Assembly (NCBI GenBank): GCA_016190245.1
Contig: JACPQY010000077.1
Location: 1 to 27,651, forward strand
DNA length: 27,651 bases
Reading direction: 5' to 3'
From: Nitrospirota bacterium
GTDB lineage: Bacteria > JACPQY01
Numbering within the stretch: position 1 is the first letter of the stretch; every line of letters starts with the position of its first letter. The notes under the pieces were generated by a model, which ran no database searches, was not told the DNA's origin, and saw nothing but the letters and a program-made list of their open reading frames with translations. The position numbers and the translations under genes were made by a program. Shown here one piece after another: positions 23,371-27,651 of this stretch.

Positions 23371-24123
23371 GTGGACCCCGAGCGCCGCAGGCAGCTTTCA
23401 TCCCTCGAGGTAGCCCTTGGCTATTCCTTCGCGAACCCGCGGCTCTTGGATGTAGCCCTCACCCACAAGTCCTTCGTGGAGGAGACCCGCGCGGCAGGGG
23501 AAGCAAACCCGGCAGCCGGCATCGAGCACTACGAGACGCTCGAGTTTCTCGGCGATGCGGTGCTCCAGCTCGGTGTGACCACGATGATCCTGAACCGGTT
23601 TCCGATGGCGGGGGAGGGCGTCCTTTCCAAACTGCGCTCCGAATGGGTCAGTGAGAACAGCCTCTACGGACTTTCGCGCGCGTACGACTTGGGCCAATAC
23701 CTCACGTTGGGGAAGGGAGAGGAGGTCACACAGGGGCGGGAGAAGAAATCCATCCTGGCGGACGTCTACGAGTCTATCCTGGGCGCGGTCTACCGCGACG
23801 GGAGCTTCGGAGAGGCGTTCCAGATCGTGCGGCGCGATTTCTCCTCCCGGCTCGACGATCTGCCCGACGATCTCCAGGTCGAAGCCTTCACCCGCGACTT
23901 CAAGAGCCTCCTCCAGGAGTATTCGCAGAAAAGCTGGAAAACTATTCCCGCGTACGTGACGGCCGGGGAGTGGGGCCCCGATCACGACAAGACGTTCCGC
24001 ATTCGCGTGATGGTGAACGGCGAGCTCCTCGGGGAGGGAGAGGGGAAGAGCAAGAAGGCCGCCGAGCAGTGCGCAGCGGAAGAGGCACTGTCCAGGCTGC
24101 CGGAAGCCGATCAGGGGGAATGA
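23371..24123 (+). CDS. rnc: Ribonuclease III
   Basis: Double-strand-specific endoribonuclease for rRNA and mRNA processing, 250 residues. The signature HYETLEFLGDAVLQL lies at about 52-66, with the catalytic Glu/Asp cluster. The second acidic site is in ADVYESILGAVYRDGS (about 131-146). A C-terminal double-strand-RNA-binding domain (about 175-245) ends GKSKKAAEQCAAEEALSRL. The start is GTG at 23371. The stop overlaps der (ATGA), so the two genes are translationally coupled. The arrangement rnc-der-TPR-bamB is a housekeeping operon. Confidence 0.95.
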   Translation: MDPERRRQLSSLEVALGYSFANPRLLDVALTHKSFVEETRAAGEANPAAGIEHYETLEFLGDAVLQLGVTTMILNRFPMAGEGVLSKLRSEWVSENSLYGLSRAYDLGQYLTLGKGEEVTQGREKKSILADVYESILGAVYRDGSFGEAFQIVRRDFSSRLDDLPDDLQVEAFTRDFKSLLQEYSQKSWKTIPAYVTAGEWGPDHDKTFRIRVMVNGELLGEGEGKSKKAAEQCAAEEALSRLPEADQGE

Positions 24124-25574
24124 CTATCCCGGCGGTGGCTCTCGTCGGGCGCGTGAACGTGGGCAAGTCCACGCTCTTTAACGCCCTGTTGGGACGGGAA
24201 CGGGCCGTCGTGGATCCCATGCCGGGCGTAACGCGCGATGCCCTTGTAGAGTTCCTCTCCATCCGAAACCTCCGTTTGACGCTGGTGGACACCGGGGGTG
24301 TTGGCGAAGCGGGGAGCGATTCTCTCATCGAGAGTGTCCAGGACCGGACTCGCCACTGGATCCGGGCTGCCGACCTCGTGGTCCTCGTGGTGGACGCGCG
24401 TACTGGTCTGCACCCTCTGGATGCAGAAGCGGCGCGTCGGGTCCGCCGCGCCGGCAAGCCGTTCATCCTTGCGATCAACAAGGTGGATCCTCAAGGCCGG
24501 GGCAAGAGAACTGCCGCGGGCGACGGCGGACCGGCCGTTGCATCGGATCCGGCGGCCGAGTTCAGTCCGTTGGCCGCGGAGGATACCCTACTGGTGTCGG
24601 CCGCGCACCGGGCGGGTGTGGGGGCACTGCTGAACGCCATCGCGGCGCGCCTCCGGCGCATCGAGAGCCCACCGGAACCCGAGGCGAAGCCGTCTCCTTG
24701 TTCAACGGCGACTCATGTGGCCGTCGTCGGTCGCCCCAATGCCGGCAAGTCAACCCTGATTAACTCGCTGTCCGGCGAGGAGAAGGTCTTGACGGACCCG
24801 CGCCCCGGCACCACGCGCGACACTATTCACGTTACCCTTGCCCGCGGGGAGCGCACCTACGAGCTGAGCGACTCGGCAGGGATCCGCAGGAGGGCGCGGA
24901 TCGAGGAGCGACTGGAGGAGAAGTCCATCGGATATGCGCTCAGCGCGCTCCGCAGCGCGGACATCGCCCTCCTCGTTATGGACGTGCGTGAACCCGGAAC
25001 GGCCCAGGATGCCCGGCTCGCTCATGCGGCCGTCGCCCGTGGAATCGGCCTCGCGCTGGTGCTCACGCAGTGCGACCTGGTATCGCCAGAAGTCGTGGAA
25101 CGGTCTGCCTGGGCGCTCCAGGCGCGGCTGCGCCATCTTGCGTTCTGTCCCGTCCTGCGGGTTTCAGGCCTCACAGGGGAGGGGGTGCAGCGCGTGCTCC
25201 CGCTCGTGGATCGGATGGTTGAGCAACTGGATCGGCAAGTGTCTCCCCAGGAAGCCACCGTAGCGCTTCGCGCCTGCACGGACGCCCACCCGCCCCCTGT
25301 CGCGAACGGCCGCCGAATCCGCTTTCGTGCGATCCGGCAGCTCGGGTGCCGTCCCCAGCGGTTCCTCGTTTCAGTAGTCTCCGCAGCGGCTGTCCCCGCG
25401 CCGTACCAGGGCTATCTCATGCACCAACTCCGGAGGGAATTCCGTTTACAGGACGTACCGATTCTCCTACACTTCCGACCGTGGATGAAGCTGCAGCGAT
25501 CGGTTTCGCGGCATCCCCCCCGCCAGGCGCGGAGGCGTGGTCGCCCCGGTGGGCGTCGCACGGCCGCGCCGTAG
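24120..25574 (+). CDS. der: Ribosome-assembly GTPase Der (EngA)
   Basis: Essential GTPase with two tandem G domains and a KH-like tail, acting in 50S assembly; 484 residues. ATG at 24120 overlaps the rnc stop by 4 bases. The longer open frame upstream lies within rnc and is not used. Domain 1 has GRVNVGKS at 10-17, DTGG at 57-60 and NKVD at 120-123, then an unusually long Ala/Gly-rich insert. Domain 2 has GRPNAGKS at 204-211 and DSAGIRRR in place of the usual DTAG. At the guanine-specificity site it has TQCD (316-319), not NKxD. The KH-like part ends in a basic, Arg-rich tail. It is clearly Der, but domain 2 is atypical. Confidence 0.94.
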   Translation: MTIPAVALVGRVNVGKSTLFNALLGRERAVVDPMPGVTRDALVEFLSIRNLRLTLVDTGGVGEAGSDSLIESVQDRTRHWIRAADLVVLVVDARTGLHPLDAEAARRVRRAGKPFILAINKVDPQGRGKRTAAGDGGPAVASDPAAEFSPLAAEDTLLVSAAHRAGVGALLNAIAARLRRIESPPEPEAKPSPCSTATHVAVVGRPNAGKSTLINSLSGEEKVLTDPRPGTTRDTIHVTLARGERTYELSDSAGIRRRARIEERLEEKSIGYALSALRSADIALLVMDVREPGTAQDARLAHAAVARGIGLALVLTQCDLVSPEVVERSAWALQARLRHLAFCPVLRVSGLTGEGVQRVLPLVDRMVEQLDRQVSPQEATVALRACTDAHPPPVANGRRIRFRAIRQLGCRPQRFLVSVVSAAAVPAPYQGYLMHQLRREFRLQDVPILLHFRPWMKLQRSVSRHPPRQARRRGRPGGRRTAAP

Positions 25575-25606
25575 TCCGTTCCACCCGGCCGGTGGGGAGG
25601 AGCTGA

Positions 25607-26353
25607 GTGAAACTCACACCCAAGGAGCTGAAGAGACCCGACGAGTTTCAGACCCGTGGACTGCGCACCCTCCAGTGGGCGAGGGTACATTCCAAGCGGA
25701 TCGCGTTGGCGGTCGGGCTGTTGGTCCTGCTTTCGGCCGGTGCCCTCGGTTTCAACGCGTGGAGGCTTTCGCGGGCGGAAGCGGCTTCGAAGGAGCTGAG
25801 CGAGCTCGCGGATGACGTGCGCGCCGAAGAGGAGTCTCCAGGGAGCCTCGACCCTTCCGCCGCCACCAAGTGGACGGAACTGGCCGAGCGCGCCGGGAAG
25901 CTTGCTGAAGCCCATTCGGGAACGCGGGCAGCCGCGTGGGCGAAGGTCATCCGGGGAAAGAGTCTTCTCAGGGCAGGTCGGGCCGCAGAGGCGGAACCGG
26001 TCCTGCAAGAGGCCGTGGGAGGAGTGACCGTTCCACTCCTCAAGGCCCTCGCCATCGAGATCCTCGGATACGCCCAACTCGAGGCGGGAAAGACCGACGA
26101 GGCCCTGAAAACCTTCGAGTCCCTGTCGGCGATCGAGTCGCCCCTGAAAGCCCTCGTCCCGTACTATCGAGGGATCGTGCTCGCCCGACAGGGCAAGCCG
26201 GATGAGGCATCGAAGGCGTTTGCTGAGGCGGGCGCGGCCGCTTCCGGTTCGATGTTCTGGGGGCGGAAGGTCGCGGACGACATCCGGTTGCAGGAACTGG
26301 GCGAAACGCAGGCGTGGCTCGATGCCATCCGTCCGCCTGAACCGGCCAAGTAG
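25607..26353 (+). CDS. YfgM-like membrane-anchored TPR protein
   Basis: A 248-residue protein with a short basic cytoplasmic N-terminus and one membrane segment (about 33-52). The helical periplasmic part carries TPR-like pairs (EILGYAQLEAGKTDEALKTF and GIVLARQGKPDEASKAFAEA). GTG at 25607 follows GGGGAGGAG. In E. coli the gene next to bamB and der is yfgM, a periplasmic chaperone linked to the Sec translocon. The same neighbours and topology here support the match, although the sequence alone is only TPR-like. It overlaps the bamB start by 32 bases. Confidence 0.8.
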   Translation: MKLTPKELKRPDEFQTRGLRTLQWARVHSKRIALAVGLLVLLSAGALGFNAWRLSRAEAASKELSELADDVRAEEESPGSLDPSAATKWTELAERAGKLAEAHSGTRAAAWAKVIRGKSLLRAGRAAEAEPVLQEAVGGVTVPLLKALAIEILGYAQLEAGKTDEALKTFESLSAIESPLKALVPYYRGIVLARQGKPDEASKAFAEAGAAASGSMFWGRKVADDIRLQELGETQAWLDAIRPPEPAK

Positions 26354-27488
26354 GGTTCTGCTCGCCGCCGCGCTCGCCTGCTCGGCCGCGGCGGGGTGCA
26401 CTCCCACGCGCGAACTCCCGTTCGTCCGCCCCGACGGCCAAGCCCGGCACTTCCGTCACCTCTGGCGCTACCCGGCGCGCAACACCCCGGCCGCCGAATG
26501 GGACGGGCAGATCCCCGCCTTCGAGACCTCCGCGCCGGTGCTCGATCACGACACCCTCTTCCTCTCCTTCGGCCTCCTGCGGCGTCTGGCGGCGGTGGAC
26601 CCGGCCACAGGACGCGAGCGATGGACCCTGGAGGCGGCCCAAAGCCTGGAAGGGCAGGGCACGGTGCACGAAGGCCGTCTCTATGTCGGGACAAGCGATG
26701 GACAGGTTCTGTGCCTCGAGGCCGCCACCGGCACCCAAGTCTGGCGATACGAGGACCGCAAGGAGTTCACCGCCCCACCGGCCGTCTCGTCCGAGGGCGT
26801 CTTTGTGGTCGCCACGGACGATACGGTGATCGCGCTGGATGCGGCAACAGGCTCACCGCTCTGGCGGCACGAACCCGGCTATGCGGTGGATCTGGCCTAC
26901 CGCCGGTCGGCGGGACCGGTCGTGCGCGAGGGCCGGATCTTCGTCACGACGGTGCGTGGAGACCTGCTCACACTCGACGCGCGCTCGGGAGAGATCGAAA
27001 TGTCGCTCCACCTCCACGATGAGTTGGAGAAGCTGAGCGACCTGAACCTGGTCCCGATGTTCGCGGATGGACGGGTGCTCCTCAACACGCGCGAGGGTCT
27101 GTGGGCGCGTGACGAGGACAAGGGTCGCTGGGAGGAATGGTACGATCTCGCCTCCACGGAGCCGCCATGGATCACGGCGGACGCGATCTACCTCACCACC
27201 CGCCTCGGCCGTGTCGCCAAGATAGACCCCGTCCACCACGAGACGGTCTGGGAGACCGACCTCGGTGAAGCCTACTTGACATCCCCCGTTGAGGTGGGCC
27301 GGATCTTCATCGCCGTCGGGTCCTGGGAAGGGGGCCTCTACCTCATCCACAAGAACTCCGGCCGCGTGGTGGAGCAGTTCATGCCGGACGTACGGGTGAC
27401 CGCCGCGCCTGTGGCGGATGGATCGAACCTGTACGTTCGATCGCACCTCGGAACGGTCTACGCCTTGCGCTTCCAGCCGCCGCTCTAG
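26322..27488 (+). CDS. bamB: BamB-like outer-membrane assembly lipoprotein (PQQ propeller)
   Basis: Lipoprotein of 388 residues, close to the size of E. coli BamB (392). The start at ATG 26322 gives a proper signal, RVLLAAALACSAAAGC, with an A-A-G-C lipobox (Cys near 26). The upstream part of the open frame belongs to the TPR gene. The rest is a chain of PQQ-type propeller blades such as LLRRLAAVDPATGRERWTLE, VLCLEAATGTQVWRYE and VIALDAATGSPLWRHE, with weaker ones to the end. BamB helps the BAM complex insert outer-membrane proteins. The name rests on length, lipobox, propeller and the der/yfgM context. Confidence 0.85.
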   Translation: MPSVRLNRPSRVLLAAALACSAAAGCTPTRELPFVRPDGQARHFRHLWRYPARNTPAAEWDGQIPAFETSAPVLDHDTLFLSFGLLRRLAAVDPATGRERWTLEAAQSLEGQGTVHEGRLYVGTSDGQVLCLEAATGTQVWRYEDRKEFTAPPAVSSEGVFVVATDDTVIALDAATGSPLWRHEPGYAVDLAYRRSAGPVVREGRIFVTTVRGDLLTLDARSGEIEMSLHLHDELEKLSDLNLVPMFADGRVLLNTREGLWARDEDKGRWEEWYDLASTEPPWITADAIYLTTRLGRVAKIDPVHHETVWETDLGEAYLTSPVEVGRIFIAVGSWEGGLYLIHKNSGRVVEQFMPDVRVTAAPVADGSNLYVRSHLGTVYALRFQPPL

Positions 27489-27559
27489 GCTCTGTTTGAA
27501 AACGACCTGCAAGGGGATCGACCATGGGCAGGGCGGTTCTTCGTAATTGTATGAAAGCG

Positions 27560-27616
27560 GCTGCCTCCCGTGGGATGATCGTGGAAAAAGGATTGTCCCA
27601 ACTGAAAGGAGGCAGC
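27560..27616 (+). promoter_or_regulatory. Hairpin masking a ribosome-binding site
   Basis: GCTGCCTCC at 27560-27568 is the exact complement of GGAGGCAGC at 27608-27616. That right arm contains the Shine-Dalgarno AGGAGG (27607-27612) of the ORF starting at 27618. Between them TGGGA (about 27570) and TCCCA (about 27597) can add a second stem. Such masking is known upstream of insertion-sequence transposase genes, where it blocks translation of read-through messages. Confidence 0.5.
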
Positions 27617-27617
27617 G

Positions 27618-27651
27618 ATGCAAGGGGATTATATCGCAGGCTTGGACCTGC
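27618..27651 (+). CDS. Start of an ORF cut by the window edge, possibly a transposase
   Basis: ATG at 27618 follows AAAGGAGGCAGCG, an excellent ribosome-binding site. Only eleven codons are visible (MQGDYIAGLDL). The pattern hydrophobic-G-hydrophobic-D is like the opening of IS110-type transposases (VGIDV), but many ATPases of the actin fold begin similarly. The 129 bases between bamB and this start begin GGCTCTGTTTGAAAA (from 27488), which resembles some insertion-sequence ends. Identity is a guess. Confidence 0.35.
   Translation, partial: MQGDYIAGLDL

Overview
The window is GC-rich, densely coded bacterial DNA, probably from a Gram-negative, deltaproteobacterium-like lineage (Myxococcota/Desulfobacterota type, or a related candidate phylum). 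The clues are a MopE-type metal-binding motif fused to Kelch repeats, large Cys/Asp-rich exported proteins, a BamB-like outer-membrane assembly lipoprotein, and a branched-chain-type (Liv) ABC transporter travelling with acyl-CoA synthetases. The taxonomy is inference only.

Layout. (1) 1-4047: a promoter and tRNA-Asp(GTC), a short degenerate repeat array, then livM-livH-acyl-CoA synthetase on the + strand. (2) 4079-14518: an accessory block. It holds a FnIII/MopE/six-blade Kelch lipoprotein, a convergent 1062-residue exported protein of unknown function, an AT-rich divergent control region, a small protein made almost wholly of 11-residue repeats, a pair of 48-bp hairpin repeats with a terminator, an ABC-2 exporter pair, and an exported protein with two FnIII domains and a predicted seven-blade propeller. 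(3) 14512-17261, - strand: livK-livG-livF, the missing half of the transporter, followed by the propeller gene with a 7-bp overlap. (4) 17301-19756: a palindromic repeat, an unknown gene, a possible outer-membrane barrel, and a membrane-anchored SH3 protein. (5) 19778-23328: a second long-chain acyl-CoA synthetase, a solitary TRAP-type binding protein whose 5' end lies inside a repeat, and a divergent XRE-cupin regulator. (6) 23371-27488: the housekeeping run rnc-der-TPR protein-bamB, with overlapping starts and stops. (7) The right edge: the start of a further ORF, perhaps a transposase, with its ribosome-binding site in a hairpin.

How the genes work together. LivK, LivH/LivM and LivG/LivF make a full importer. 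Two acyl-CoA synthetases nearby suggest that the imported substrate is a carboxylic acid (fatty, aromatic or other organic acid) activated to its CoA thioester, and not necessarily an amino acid. The two halves of the transporter lie on opposite strands about 10 kb apart, separated by the exported propeller and repeat proteins. I saw no CRISPR array, phage structural gene or classical defence system. The least familiar items are the 11-residue-repeat protein with its hairpin repeats, the 1062-residue exported protein, the six-blade Kelch protein with two cysteines per blade, and the repeat that supplies a start codon and signal-peptide n-region.
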